The notes: generated by a model from the letters alone, not told the origin. 64,000 nucleotides of DNA from Hymenopus coronatus (GCA_030762935.1 CM060897.1:109210176-109274175); one strand, 5' to 3'; counted from the first letter of the stretch, positions 1 through 13,722 are shown. Program-made: numbers and translations.

Positions 1-943
1 TTTTGATGGTTTATCCTTTCCACATTTAGCCTTGTCGAATAGACATGTAATTTTTACTTTCTCTAAAAATACTATGTACATAATGTATTGAGAAAATATT
101 GTATAACACACAAAAATTTGATGCTGAGATTTCACAGGAAATAATTATTTTGGGTTTCCCTGAACCCATAAAATTTTAGGAAAAAAAAAAAAAAAATTGT
201 GCGTGTACATGGGCATGTGCATGGGCCTATGCGTGGGTGTGCATGTGCATATGGGTATGTGTGTTCATAGTCTTCCAAGGATGCAAAATGAAGATTTTCA
301 ACAAAATCCTTCCAGCGCAATCTACCCTTTACATGGAAAAATTTTGAACATTTTGATTTTCTCAAAAATGGCAATCACAATTTTGATTAAAATGTTATAT
401 ATTAAAGATATTTACATCACAAATAAAATGCATATCTTGAATTTTCTAGGAATAGCCTCTGAAGACCTCTTCATTCTGGATGACTTCTGTTAACTAGTAA
501 ACCATAAGAGATAAACAAAGCTTACTACAAAAAAGAAATGTAGATTTCATTAAAAAACATGATTTATAATAAGAGCTGTAGCTTTCCTGGCAGCGTAAAT
601 CTTCGAAGTTCTCTCGGGGTCTGACAGAACACTGTTTTGAAAATGACTGCAGGGCTGACTTTGATAACACCACAATTATTGCCAACGAGACTGGATATTG
701 GCCACATAGAGAAAAAGAAACACTGGCTATCACCTTGGAAAGACGCAATCTCAACAAAGATTCAGGATTACAATTGAGCAATGCTTGGAAACTGTTCTTA
801 GACTTGCAAAAAAGTCAGCAAAGAAACACAAATCAGACCCTTAGAAGAATCTCCTGAATCGCAATGTTTTCTTTCACATCCGTGTTCTATTCCACCTCAC
901 TGGCCACACCTCGGCGCACTAATTGGGAACCCACAAACATATC

Positions 944-974
944 TATATAAGAAGACCACATCAGTTCAAATCAT
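944..974 (+). promoter_or_regulatory. Putative TATA plus initiator in short element
   Basis: TATATAA starts at 944 and an initiator-like TCATT has its A at 973, a distance of 29 bp. Transcription from there would put the hammerhead-like core about 10 nt from the RNA 5' end. This is inference from spacing, but the same layout recurs at 31446-31480 and 37705-37736. Confidence 0.4.
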
Positions 975-980
975 TCAATA

Positions 981-1021
981 ACCCTGAAGACAGGAACAAT
1001 GTATGCTCCTGAAACGTTGGT
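981..1021 (+). ncRNA. Hammerhead-ribozyme-like core
   Basis: CTGAAGA (984-990) fits the hammerhead CUGANGA box and GAAACGTT (1011-1018) fits the GAAA box followed by a two-base stem III (AC/GT) and a GTT cleavage triplet. Stem II would be AGGA/TCCT and stem I ACC/GGT. One extra base (C991) sits between CUGANGA and stem II compared with canonical hammerheads. The absence of a stem III loop resembles the minimal Penelope-associated variants known to act as dimers. Activity is not shown. Confidence 0.4.
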
Positions 1022-1122
1022 ACCTCACCATATCTACACCTGGCTGGAAGCCCGAGAGAACTTTGAAAACATGATTTATGTCCTGTACATTTTTTGGGGG
1101 ATTTAAGATATTACTTGTCATG

Positions 1123-1394
1123 TAAATGTAATTGGCGACTTAATGGATGCTCTATAACTGCTGTGGTTCTCAAGTGTCCCATTGTAAATTGGGCGTGAAA
1201 GACCACTTAATTCTGCTAAGAGACCTCTCTAACAGGCTTGAGATTCTTTTACTTGCTGTAAATCTATGACATGGGACCAATGGCTTTACTTCCCTTCCGA
1301 AGGAAGCCATGCTAAGAATTTTTACACCTGAAAAAATCCACCGTCCTCTGCCGGGTTTGAGCCCATGGTAAACATTACACCACAGAGAGCGACT
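1123..1394 (-). mobile_element. tRNA-derived SINE, family A, copy 1
   Basis: Inserted in R1 with a 12 bp target duplication TTACTTGTCATG (1111-1122 and 1395-1406). Read on the minus strand it starts with a tRNA-like head: A box around GTGGTGTAATG and B box GGGCTCAAACCC. The body is shared with the copy at 33228-33525 (CATGGCTTCCTTC, GTAAAAGAA, TCACGCCC). It is transcribed by Pol III in the general SINE model. Confidence 0.85.
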
Positions 1395-1722
1395 TTACTT
1401 GTCATGGTTTCAATTTTAAAAACTGTTCTCAAATGGGAATTTCTCATTTGTGTTTCCTTTGTTTTATTCCTATCCATACAAGAAGAGAATTGACTTACAA
1501 TCACAAAGCAGCCATGTTTTAAAAGATTTAACTATTTCCTTAGCCTAGTGCATTCCCTTATTTCCCATCTATTTGTAAGGAAATAAGTAATAAGATCATC
1601 TCTGCTAATGTTTACCTTGATTAGCATGAAGTAGATAGAAGCATAATCAAGCTTTTGTAAGATTAGTTTGTTGCAGAATAGGTAGAGAAAGTTGTGTGAC
1701 TAGAACACATTAGAATTTTTTT

Positions 1723-2711
1723 TTTGTCCTGGATCCTTTCAGCTACATATTGTGAGGCAATGACAAAGCACAAGCTAATAAGGGGAATTGGCACAAGGCA
1801 ATTGGAGAGGTACATAGGTGTGCTAGCCCTCTTGTCAGCATATACACTAAAAACACTATCAATAGATAACCAGAATTTTATGGATGTTTCCCTTCTATGC
1901 ACCTTCAGAACATTCTAGAATGTTCAGTGGAAAATGCCAGCAGTTATATAAGCTGGCATATTTGCAAGAGAGGAAGTAAGTAATAGAGAGAGAGTGCATT
2001 TCTGGTATCACAAATGTGTTCTCTGAGTTATGTCATCACTTGCAGCCTACAGTGACTGCTGCTACTGCAAGGGTTTGGAGGGAGGGAGAGAGAGAGAAGT
2101 AGGGTTTTAGGGAGCCCAACCTATGAAATTATTAGTGCCCTAGAAAATTGAAGAGAAAAAACACAAAATAAAACTCTGGGCTAAAAGGTTGTGCAAAAAA
2201 CACACATTAAAACAAAAATTAAAACATATGAGATTGTTCTCTGTGAAATAAAATATGAACAACCCCAACTTGGGTTAAAATAAATAAAACTATATAGTGC
2301 CAAAGCTTTAGTACACATTAAAACTATATATGCCAATCGTGGGGCATTGTCTAATAAATGATAAAACACGTTCTACAGCAACCAGGTTGTTTGACTCACC
2401 AGTGAATTAAGAGTTTGGAAGAAAAGACAACTTTGCATGAATTACATTATGCTGCTATGTCTGAAGTTTAATTAACTATTTGTTATATGTCATGAAAAGT
2501 GAAGTGGTAAAATCACAACAAAAACTGATCACATTAGTGAAGTGACACCAAAAACTGACATAGTCACAATATACAAAAAAATTACAATGATTTAGCCAAA
2601 TTTTCCATTTATCAGAAATGATGTTTTTGGGCATTATAAATAGAGCCTAATTTCAGGCCAATTTGCCTATTGAGTTGATCCTTGCATTCTAAGATGTAGG
2701 AAAAATAGAAT
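1723..2711. other. No gene recognised
   Basis: AT-rich sequence with a short purine tract (GAGAGA, about 1985-2095). No splice-linked coding segment or known repeat is recognised. It lies to the left of the last visible NSUN5 exon. Confidence 0.4.
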
Positions 2712-3497
2712 AAAAATCTGATGTGTTCCATTCATATGACTTTCTCTGCATCAAATTATTCTTAAAAATCTAATGCTTTTATATACTTAAAGCTAATCGA
2801 GAAAAACTTAGCTTCCTTGTAAGTAAAAGCGAAATAAGGTTAAAGTGATAGTCAAAAGTTGGTTACTATGTGACTGAAGTTCATTTGTTTGTACAAGCAG
2901 GAGTTGACAAATTCCTGTAAGAGAAAAGTATAAGTTTTTTAAAGCTGAAACCAAACCTCAAAAACGATCAACTCGACGAAAAAAATTTATACAACATAAA
3001 TTGTGTGTTTTAATGTGCTCTACATTTTTTGAGGCAAGTTTGTCTATCTCTTACGGTTTAGCAGTGATGCAAAATTCTGTAAAATTCATGCAGAATAAAG
3101 TATTCTTCAAAGGATATTCCCAGAAAATTCAAGATTATTTGTCAGGTAAATATCTTTAATATACGATATTTTAATCAAAATTGTTAGAGCCATTTTCGAG
3201 AAAATAAAAAATTTTGAAAAGGGTAGTTGGGGTGGGGAGATTTTCTTAGAAATCTTCGTGTCGTATCCTTACAAGTTACCAAACTTAAATACCAAGTGTC
3301 GCACGCTGCGCACACCCACGCATGCACCCACCCCCACCCCACCCACACACATACACCTTTTTCCAGAAATGCTTTTTTTGGATTTAGGGGGACTCAAAAC
3401 ATGTATTTCTGGTGAAATCTAGGTATTAAATTGTTGAGTGCATTACAATACCTTCTCTATACACTATGTACATAGTATGTGTAGAGAAAGTAAAAAT
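2712..3497 (-). repeat. R1 repeat, copy 2
   Basis: It begins with TAAAAATCTGATGTGTTCC and ends with GTAGAGAAAGTAAAAA, so the R1 + orientation is on the minus strand. It has an internal deletion relative to copy 6 and a CA/CCCA-rich stretch at about 3310-3350. Confidence 0.85.
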
Positions 3498-3514
3498 AGT
3501 TGTGAGCCTCAAAA

Positions 3515-3790
3515 AAGAAGAGGACACATTATAGACTGCTACCAACAATTGGTAAATGCTACCAAGAAAAAACAATCATACGTGCCATTTGTGAACCTGA
3601 AAGACATTTGATACAGTAGACCAAAACAAAATTATAGAGATTCTGAAGAAAATTGGTATGGATTTAAATAGGACGAGTCTGTTCAATTTTCTTTATGAAG
3701 CAACTAAAAAAATTTAAAAATGTATAGAATAGATTCTACATCCACTGATTCTATATCTATGAAAAATTTGGTGAAGAATTGTATCTAGAT
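3515..3790 (+). pseudogene. LINE reverse-transcriptase fragment
   Basis: The translation resembles the RT segment with the FDTVD motif, read after one frameshift near 3610, continuing with IIEILKKIGMDL. A 3' truncated and frameshifted piece. The clade cannot be set. Confidence 0.45.
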
Positions 3791-4187
3791 TAAGAAAATA
3801 CACCCAAATCATGAGATAGTTTACAGTTTCATTTTTCTTCTTCTTCCTCTTCTCTTTTATATGTTCGTTTTATTGTTTTTTTGTTTCTTTCTTGTGTTTT
3901 CTGAGTAGTTTTATGTTTATTCGTTACTGGGAATAAACAAGGATCTTTGAACATTTTAAGCTGGTATTATTTCTTCTCAACTGAGATTTTCTCTGTGAAT
4001 AGAGATGAGTTACACCAATGTGACAATGCATAAGTCATAGCTGCATTCACAAAAAACTATTATTACAAACTCATATTTGTGGTTGTTCAACCTGTTGCAT
4101 ATTGTTACTTTTCTTTCTTTATAGTGTCGTGAGTTTTAATCAAGCTTTTGTTTGAGTATGTTGTAAATAATTTCTAAATACATCCTA

Positions 4188-4993
4188 AAAATTTGATGTG
4201 TTCCATTTACATGACTTTCTCTAAATCTTTGTTGCAAATTAATGTTAAAAAGTTTATTCTTCTTATCTACTTCATAATAATCTAGATAAACATTAAAAGA
4301 AATGGTCCTATCACTTAGTTCCTTGTAAGTAAAAGGAAAATAAGGAATATACTAGGCTAAACCGATAATCAAATGTTTCAAAATGTGGTTGTTATGGGAT
4401 TGAAATCTGTTTCTTTGCATGGCCAGGAGTTGACAAGTTCCAGCATGAAAAAGGTTTCAATATTTTAAAACTGAAACAAATAACAAGGATATATCTTGGA
4501 AATGGTCAACTCCATGACATGTATATGACAAATTGTGAGATCTACATTTTTTGTGCAGTAAGTTTTTTTTTATCTCTTATGGTTTACCATTTATGCAAAA
4601 GTCATCCAGAAAGAAGAGGTCTAAGAGGCTATTCCGAGAAAATTCAAGATATACATTTTATTTGTCATGTAAAAATCTTTAATATATGATATTTTAGTCA
4701 AAATCATTAGAACCATTTTTGAGAAAATAAAAATTCTCAAAAATTGTTCCATTTAAAGAATAGTTGGGGTGGGGAGATTTTCTTTAAATCCTTATGTTGT
4801 ATCCTTTGTTTTTGAGTTTTGTAGTACCCCCCTCCCCACACACACATACTGTTTCTAATTTTTTTTTTTTTTTTTGGTTTCAGGGAGTCTCAAAACATGT
4901 ATTTCTGATGAAATCTTGGTATCAAGTTTTTGGGTGAAATAAAATAGCTTCTCTATTTACTACATGCATTGTAAATATGTGCGAGAAAGTACA
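4188..4993 (-). repeat. R1 repeat, copy 3
   Basis: It starts with AAATTTGATGTGTTCC and ends with GTGCGAGAAAGTA. Colinear with copy 2, with poly-T at about 4859-4875 where other copies have the CA-rich stretch. Confidence 0.85.
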
Positions 4994-6574
<1,581 letters not shown>

Positions 6575-7745
6575 TTGGTCAATGTGTCAATTGCAATTGA
6601 AAATGGAGAAATCTGAGTTCCGTGCTGTTATTAAACATTTTCATTTGAAGGGTAGAACTACAGCACAAAACAAAATAGAATTGGATAGAATACATGCAGA
6701 ATCTGCATTAATGACCATTTACTTTTGGATTAATGAATTTAAATGTGGTTGGACAAGTACCAAAGACAAAGTGCACTCCAACCATCCAATTGAGGTCACC
6801 ACACAGGAAACCATTAAAAAGATTCATGGTATGATAATGCAAGACTGCTAGATAAAAGTTTGTGAGATTGCTGAGGCATCTCAACTGATTGATGGAGAAT
6901 TGGCTGTGAAGAAGCTGTGCATGAAGTTGCCCACAGTCGACCAAAAGTGCACCTGGAACATCTCAATGCAACGTCTGACCATTTTTAATTGCACTCTGCA
7001 ACACTTTTTACACTTATTGTGACTGTTGATGAAATCTGGATCCATAATTACATGCCAGAGTCGAAACATCAGTCAGTGCACCAAAGTAGGCAAAGACCAT
7101 ATTGTCAGCTGTAAGGTAATGGCCGCTGTTTTTTGGGGTTTCCAAGGAATAATCCACATAGATTTCTTGGAAAAAGGCAAAACCATATCTAGACCCTACT
7201 ATGCTTCATTGTTGGATCGCTCGAAACTTGCGTTGGCTGCAAAAGTCCAAGATTGGCATGCAAAAAAGTGCTCTTTTAACCAAAATAATGCACTATCCCA
7301 CACATCGGTGATAACAATGATGAAAAGGTATGAACTGGGTTTTGAATTGATTTCTCATCCACCCAATTTACCACGCCTAGCCCCAAGTGACTTCTTCCTA
7401 ATCACTAATTGAAAACTTTAGCTTGGTGGGAAGAAATTTTCATCATGAGAAAGTGATAGTCACAGTTAACTAATATTTTGCACAGATTGACAAACCTAAT
7501 TTTCTGATGGGGTGAAAAAGCTGGAGGATTGCTGAACCAAATGTATTTCCCTCAAAGGAGACTATGTTGAGAAGCAAGATGAGCTATTTATGAAACCAAC
7601 ATTTTTACTTGCTTTTCTACAACTTATAAATGATTTATTGTATTAAATATTATCAATGACCATGAATTATCTTGAAATACATCAACTATTTTGAAATACA
7701 TAAAATTCTCCATAAAAGAATAGCCTTTATACTTTTTGATCCCAA
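6575..7745 (+). pseudogene. Degraded mariner transposase, copy 1
   Basis: Mariner transposases cut and paste DNA with a D,D34D catalytic triad. Reading frames here give the N-terminal helix-turn-helix region (EFRAVIKHFHLKGRTTAQ, 6600-6850), the first catalytic segment VDEIWIHNY (about 7025), KVMAAVFWGFQG (about 7110) and the C-terminal part ending LAPSDFFL (about 7395). Several stops and frame changes separate them. The second Asp of the usual HxDNAxxH segment reads QNNALSH, so Asp is lost. Terminal repeats were not clearly found. It is a dead copy in NSUN5 intron 3. Confidence 0.85.
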
Positions 7746-8599
7746 CATGTTCTAAAATAGCTTCTTAACAAACATGAGCTAAATGAGTTAAACATTACAA
7801 CTGATACTATTATAACTGAGATTGTGTATTATATTGTGATAACATACTGCAATTGTACTTGCCGTTCATCATTACTATTCTTCCTCACAAAGTAAGTTAT
7901 AACAACTCAAAAGAAGCCTCCACTGCACTTTTATGACTCATGGTAGAGGCACATTCACAGTGGCTTCATTACAATGTGCAACAGAAAACTCATGATTGCA
8001 ACTGTCACATAGCACTTTGAAGCTATTATTTTATGATAATCATGAATACTTTTTTTCATTTTCCATTTTGTTAAATAAACACAAAGTAATTTTTGCTTAA
8101 GGGTGAAATCATTTGTGCTATTTATATATGTAACAAATCATAAAAAAAAAATACAATCACCACAAGTCCAGTAAGTCTTTTCTATTTGTGACCCTCCGGC
8201 AATATGGCTTGACCACGTGACCCCATGATGCAACCATGCACTAAGCAGCTAGTATACACAGCATTACAATATAACCACTTAGCAATATCAAAGTATTGAA
8301 TGAGAATGTGCACATTTCAAAATACAATCTAAACAGAATGAAATGTAGGAATTTTGATGTTCCATATGACAATAATATGAGACACATTGCTTCCTTCTTA
8401 AATATGTGAAATTTTTCCTATTTGTACTCAAACATAAGAGTAGTTCAATAATTACCATGTTTCAAAATAGATGGTGTTGCTAAGGCAAGCTGATGTTACC
8501 ATTGTATGCTGTTATTTGATACACATTTCCAAAACAAATTTGGTTCTAATTTATAGGTTAGTTTGGATTTGGTAGGGATTAAGTTAGTTGTCCAACGTG
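7746..8599. other. NSUN5 intron 3, no gene recognised
   Basis: Apparently unique AT-rich sequence between two mariner remnants. The part from about 8525 may be the 5' end of mariner copy 2. Confidence 0.35.
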
Positions 8600-10510
8600 T
8601 TTTTGCTAAAATGGAGAAAGTGCAGTATCATTCAGTGATTCACTTTTTACTTTTAGATGGCAAAACTTGCAAGGACATACGAGCAAAATTGAATTCTGTT
8701 TATGGGGACTTTTGCCATCCATGACAACAGTTAGATATTGGTTCAACTTTAAATATAGTCCATCACCTTTTTTTGATCAAGAGTACCATGAGACTTAGCA
8801 GATGTGATTACTGAAGAAATAATTAAAAAATCCATATATGGTTCTCGCTGATCATCGAACAAAAGTTTGTGTGAAGCGATAGAGGTTGCAGGTATGTCAA
8901 TGGATGCTGCCTTTGTTCACTGTGAACAACAACTTTGAAGGTGTGTTTGAAGCTATTTTAGTGAAATCTGCAGAATTTTTTGTGATGAGTTGTCATCGTC
9001 GATGAGACCTGGATTCATTATTATACTCTAGAAACCAAGAAACAATCAAAACAATGTTTTGCTTCCAGTGAATCTGCTCCCATCAGCAGGAAAAGTCATG
9101 GCAATTTTTTTACGTTCTCTACATGTATTATATACATGTTGTAATGCCCCCAAAAATTTGATACTGAGATTTCACTGGAAATACATGTTTGGGGCCCCCT
9201 GAATCCAAAAAAAAAGAATTTTTAGAAAAAGGTCCATGTATGTGTGGGTCTGTGGACAGCATAACTCAAAAATGAAAAAGCCGTTAAATACCAAACTTGG
9301 TATTTAAATTTGGTATCTTCAAAGGATGCAATACAAAGATTTTCAAGAAAATCCCCTTCCCCAAACTACCCTTTACATGGAACATTTTTCAAAACTTTTG
9401 AAAATGGCTACAACGATTTTGATTAAAATACCTTATGTATAAGATATTTTTAACACAAACAAAACATATATCTTGAATTTTCTGGGAATAGCCTCTGAAG
9501 ATCTTTTCATTCTGAATGACTTTTATATAACTGGTGAATCGTAAGAGATATACAAAATATACTACACAAAAAATGTACAGCTCATTAAAATACACAATTT
9601 ATGTCATAGACATTTATTATGTAGACTTAATCATTTTCGAGATAATCCGAATTATTGATTTCACTTTTAAGCTACTTAAACTTTTCTCAAACTGGAAGAC
9701 ATCTTTTCTCTTGTTTATTATTTACTGGCAAACAAAGAGATTGGAATTTAATTGTTTCACATAGCGACTGGCTTTTAAAGGACAGGACTGTTGCTTTAGC
9801 CTGTGCATGCCCTTATTTCCCTTCTACTTGCAAGGAAGCTGTAATAAACTAATTCTGCTAATGTTTATCTTGATTAGCATGATGTAGATAACAAATTAAT
9901 GTTTTGAATAAAAGGTTTGTTTACTGAAGAGTTAGAGGACATCATGTGAATGGAACACATTAGGTTTTTGCCCTTCTGCTTACAATGAACCAAGTAATAA
10001 GGACAATTTCTGTTACGTTCATCTCAATTATCAGGAAGTAGATAGAAGAATAAGCTTTTTAACAACAATTTGTTACAATAGAGAAAGTCATGAGAATAGA
10101 ACACATCAGATTTTTTGGGGATGTGAAGGTTTTCATATTTATTATCTTCTTGGTAAAAGAAGAAAAGATTACTAGACAATACTACAGTGACTTATGGGCC
10201 ACATCTGTGAAGAGGAAAGTGCTGTTTCACCATGACAATGCATCAGCACATTCATCGCCACCAAACTGTGAGAATTGCATTATAAATACTACTGCATCCC
10301 CATATTTGTCTGACCTAACTCCCTACAATCTGTTCTTATTCCTAAACAGAAAGAAATTGCCTGCAGGAACAGAATTTAGATTAAATAAGGTCAAATAAGG
10401 TCATCAATACAGGCATATTTTGTAGAGCTTCAGAGCTTGACAATTCCTATTTTTGGAGGGGTGAAAAATGACAAAAATATTGGGAGAACTGTATATCCCT
10501 AAAAGGGTCA
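8600..10510 (+). pseudogene. Mariner transposase, copy 2, split by an R1 insertion
   Basis: The left part (8610-9106) contains MEKVQYHSVIHFLLL, a helix-turn-helix start, and VDETWIHYYTLETKK, the first catalytic segment, ending at KVMA. The right part (10113-10510) resumes at the next residues (FFGDVKVFIF) and contains HHDNASAHSS, the second catalytic Asp. The third site reads LTPYNLFLF where the family has Asp, so it is lost. The split reading frame rejoins when R1 copy 4 is removed. This gives the relative age: the mariner inserted first and R1 later. Confidence 0.85.
9107..10112 (+). repeat. R1 repeat, copy 4 (insertion with a readable empty site)
   Basis: It lies between the mariner codons for KVMA and FFGDV. 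The left junction is GGCAATTTTTTT and the right is CATCAGATTTTTTGGGG, so the target was a T-run and the exact edges are ambiguous by 6-7 T. This copy gives the best estimate of a full R1 unit: about 1.0 kb, starting near ACGTTCTCTAC and ending CACATCAGA. Confidence 0.88.
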
Positions 10511-10667
10511 ATGTTGAAAAATAAATAATTTGAGTTTGAAAAAAATGGCATCTTTGTTCCTAAAACAGGTACTAATTGAATCCTGCTCATATACTGCAGC
10601 AGAGGTGATGGAGGTGGTCACCTTTAACCTTCTTGGAAGATTAAATTCTTTTAAATCAAAAGAATAT

Positions 10668-11149
10668 GAGTCAGTTTTTGTAACACAAACATCACTTAGT
10701 AATTACTTACTGCAACTGGTTTCAGGAACACTCCTTGGTAATGTTGCCATTTAAGGGTCAGTTGGCCGCGTAATGTTAGGCAGCCAACATTTGCATCTGA
10801 AAGGTGCAATGTTCAGCATAATGGAGCATATATAGCTGGTATTGCGAAAAGGAGGGAAGCAGCGCAGTCATAGGGTAGTGTGGAAAGCATGAAATTTGCA
10901 ATTAACAGCATATGCCTTAGGAAGCATAACCTTAGCAAGGCGGGGAAACCCAGAAATATATATTCAGGCAGTGCATTCATAGGAAGGTGGGGTAAATGCT
11001 GAAATATGCAATTATATGCATCAGGGAGCACATATACTGTTCTCCACCTCTTTCATATTTTCTTCAATGCCACAACAGCCTTTTTTAAGGCTACCAATGA
11101 CATAAGTAAAGAGCAATTAGATCTGGTTGGGCTGACAGTTATTCTTACA

Positions 11150-11195
<46 letters not shown>

Positions 11196-11224
11196 TTCAT
11201 TCATAATCATCATACTACCACCAC

Positions 11225-11260
<36 letters not shown>

Positions 11261-11853
11261 CAATAATAACAATAAATCTATAATAATTTTTATTTACTAC
11301 TAATGCTCCTGTTTTCGTTAAAAGAAACAAAGCAATCCTTAACTTCTCATTTAACAGTAGCTTTGTGTAATAAATTTCTCCATTTAACCCAAAATATTGC
11401 TTGATCAAACGCATTAAGAGCATTGCAATTGCAGTGTGACATTGATGGGGTTATCTTTATATTTTGATGAAATCGCCTTTAGCTAGCTCATGTACTACAT
11501 AACCTCAAATAACCAACATCTGCAATAAGTAGGGTTAATGGTGTATGATAGATGCCGTTGCCTGCTAGCAATGCCATACCCTTCGGCTAAGTCATATACG
11601 CGCCATTTAGCAACATATACCCATGCTACTACTACCATCTTGCAGCTGTTAACCTGTTGCATTCCTTTGGCACTGTGTGCTCAGTTCTACAGCAGGTTTT
11701 CAATTTCTAAAGTTGGTATGGTTTTGCGGCATTGCGCGGCCAACTGACCCTTAAACAGAAACATTACCCACTTTTTCCCATTTTCAACTCTTAATCCTGA
11801 AACTGTTGCAATAAGTAATTACTAAGTGATGTTTGTGTTACAAAAAGTGACTC
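10668..11853. mobile_element. Non-autonomous DNA element with long terminal inverted repeats
   Basis: The left arm GAGTCAGTTTTTGTAACAC (from 10668) is inverted at the right end (to 11853). Within the arms, GTTACAAAAA/TTTTTGTAAC, CACTTAGTAATTACTTA and an inner block GGGTCAGTTGGCCGCG (10755-10770) are mirrored at 11736-11751. The arms reach about 110-120 bp with small indels. The interior is noncoding and holds AAT microsatellites. No transposase is seen. The superfamily is not identified. Confidence 0.65.
11148..11260. repeat. AAT/ATT microsatellites
   Basis: Two (AAT)n tracts, about 11149-11193 and 11225-11260, are separated by a short TCATTCATAATCATCATACT spacer inside the TIR element. Confidence 0.95.
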
Positions 11854-12184
11854 AAATTCACATCACAAGCTTCTTTGCATATTTGCAACATTCCAAATTA
11901 AGCCAATTAACAAATCATGTAGAGGCAAAATTTCCCATGAAACTAAATGCATGGCGCCATGTGATTAATAACTAACACCAGGATAAGATGGAGGTAATAC
12001 CACATATTTTTAAATTCAATGAAAATCTTGATGGAGCTAAAGTAGATGTAAAAACTTTTAAAACTTGAAAGAAAAGGAAAAATATCTCGGCAGACATATC
12101 TTTCTTGCATCTTTGCCTACTACATCAGGTGACCCCAAATTTCATCAGAAGATACGTAAAATATGACAATAACAGCAAGTATCA

Positions 12185-12300
12185 AAGACTTGCAGATAAA
12201 AAAATAATAGAAACTGAAATCTTTATTGGTTCCAATAAGTAATTACTAAAATAATGTTTGTGTTACAAAAAACAAATCTAATTCTTTTGATTTAATTTAA
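12185..12300. repeat. Duplicated right end of the TIR element
   Basis: GTAATTACTAAAATAATG, GTTTGTGTTACAAAAAAC and the following CTTCTTTGCATATTTGCAA repeat the right end and right flank seen at 11808-11890. This stretch also pairs with the left flank (TTTAAATCAAAAGAAT, about 10650), so the element may once have ended here. Confidence 0.55.
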
Positions 12301-12682
12301 TCACATCACTTTTGCAAGCTTCTTTGCATATTTGCAAGATTTCAAAATAAGTTCTTTTGTTAAAGCTGGTTCACCCAAGAACAGAAACCAGAATGGGAAG
12401 TGAAACAGCAGGTAACATATTGGTTCACAATAAACTGAACAAGAATACAAATGCATACTGATGACCATATTGACAGCAAAGTGAAATTTGATTTTGTTCA
12501 TTAGAATGTTTTTTCTTGAAACTAATATTTTTTCACTTCCTTACAATTCAGCCAAAATAATACAGGTAATAATTTACTAGAATTAACTTTTTTTCATTTT
12601 CTAAATGCAGAGCCATTATTATTTCTGATATTCTTCTTGTGACTCTATTATCAATCATCTTTCCTTTACTAATAGCATATAT
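12301..12682. other. NSUN5 intron 3, no gene recognised
   Basis: AT-rich. No repeat or coding signal recognised. Confidence 0.35.
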
Positions 12683-13550
12683 AAAAATCTGATGCCTTCC
12701 ATTCACATATCTTTCTCAAGTTGTTTCACAAACAAATTTTTCTTACAAAAGATTATTCTTTTTATGTTATGCTAATCCAGATAAACATTAGCGAATTGGT
12801 CTTATTACTTGATTCTTTATAAGTAGAAGGGAAATAAGAGAATACATTAGGCTAAAGTGATAGTCAGATCTTTTAAAAGCTGGTCACTATGTGATACAAC
12901 TGAGGTTCGGTTCGCTTTGCATGGTCCCATTTGAGAAAAGATAACCAGTTTAAAATTAGGACCAATAACAATGAATATTTTGAAAACAGACAACTCTACA
13001 AGAAAAGCAATCATGGCATAAATTAGTGTTTTAACGAGATCTACATTTTTTGTGTAGTAAGTTTTTGTCTGTCTCTTACAATTTAACCCTTATGCAAAAT
13101 TCTGCAAACTCAACCAGAATAAAGAGCTCTTCAGAGGCTATTCCCAGAAAGTTTAAAATGTATATTTTATTCGTGATGTGAATATCTTTAATACACAGTA
13201 TTTTAATCAAAATCATTAGAGCCATTTTTGAGAAAATCAAAATTTTCAAAAAATATTCCATGTAAGGGGTAGTTGGGGGTAGGGGGATTTTCTTTAAAAA
13301 TCTTCATCTTGCATCCTTGGATACTATACTTTAATTCCGAGCTTGGGATTTAACGGACTTTTTGTTTTTGAGCTGTGCTGTCCACAGACACATAAACATG
13401 GACCTTTTTCTAAAAATATTTTTTTCTGGACTCAGGGGACTTTAAAACATACATGTCAGGTGAAATCTCAGTATCAAATTTTTGGGTGAAATATAATATC
13501 TTCTCTATCCACTATGTACATTATACATACAGGTTAGGGAAAGTAAAAAT
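12683..13550 (-). repeat. R1 repeat, copy 5
   Basis: It runs from ATAAAAATCTGATG to GGGAAAGTAAAAAT. It keeps the segment ACCCTTTACATGG in reverse complement and the GGACCTTTTTCTAAAAAT block. Its right edge is the target of the short element at 13562. Confidence 0.88.
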
Positions 13551-13561
13551 TATTTGTTGTT

Positions 13562-13708
13562 AAAATAAGAACTGAAGCTTTCCTGGCGACGTATTAATTC
13601 AAAATCTTCTCGGGCTTCTAGCCAGGTAAAAACTTGGCTTGACACCAACGTTTCGAAGAAGTGCATCTTCCTCGTCTTCAGGGTGAACTGAAGCCCGAGA
13701 AGATTTTG
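13562..13708 (-). mobile_element. Minimal snapback Penelope-type element
   Basis: A 147 bp insertion with a 14 bp target duplication AATTATTTGTTGTT (13548-13561 and 13709-13722). On the minus strand it holds a hammerhead-like core (CTGAAGA at 13675-13681, GAAACGTT at 13647-13654) and the 3' end GCCCGAGAAGATTTTGAAT. The same 3' end is present on the plus strand at its right edge, so the whole unit can fold back on itself. It lacks the TATA segment of the longer relatives. Confidence 0.7.
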
Positions 13709-13722
13709 AATTATTTGTTGTT

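Larger units (their letters stand above)
568..1065 (+). mobile_element. Short Penelope-type element with promoter and hammerhead-like core
   Basis: A 498 bp insertion in R1 flanked by a perfect 14 bp target duplication, AAAACATGATTTAT, at 554-567 and 1066-1079. Its left end carries CTTTCCTGGCAGCGTA followed by AGTTCTCTCGGG, the inverted form of its right end CCCGAGAGAACTT, so the 3' end is present inverted at the left. A TATA-like box and then a hammerhead-like core (981-1021) lie near the right end. The same end sequences recur at 13562, 30021 and 31277. No ORF is convincing. Membership in the Penelope family is inferred from the layout and the long, variable target duplications. Confidence 0.7.
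52..1722 (+). repeat. R1 interspersed repeat, copy 1 (split by two insertions)
   Basis: This is the leftmost copy of the dominant repeat of the window. In its + orientation R1 starts with TACTTTCTCTA, passes a GT/CA-rich stretch and the line TACCCTTTACATGGAAAA, and ends GAACACATYAGATTTTT. Here a short Penelope-type element (568-1065) and a SINE (1123-1394) have landed in it, each with its own target duplication, so about 875 bp of R1 remain. I see no transposase or RT coding in it. The class is unknown. Confidence 0.85.

Noticed and set aside
197..493. Recurrent short peptide (SKMAxTILIKxLYIKDIY) read from many R1 copies, as a possible gene family
   Set aside because: It is the translation of a conserved nucleotide repeat, appears in both orientations with stops at varying places, and has no consistent start or splice sites.
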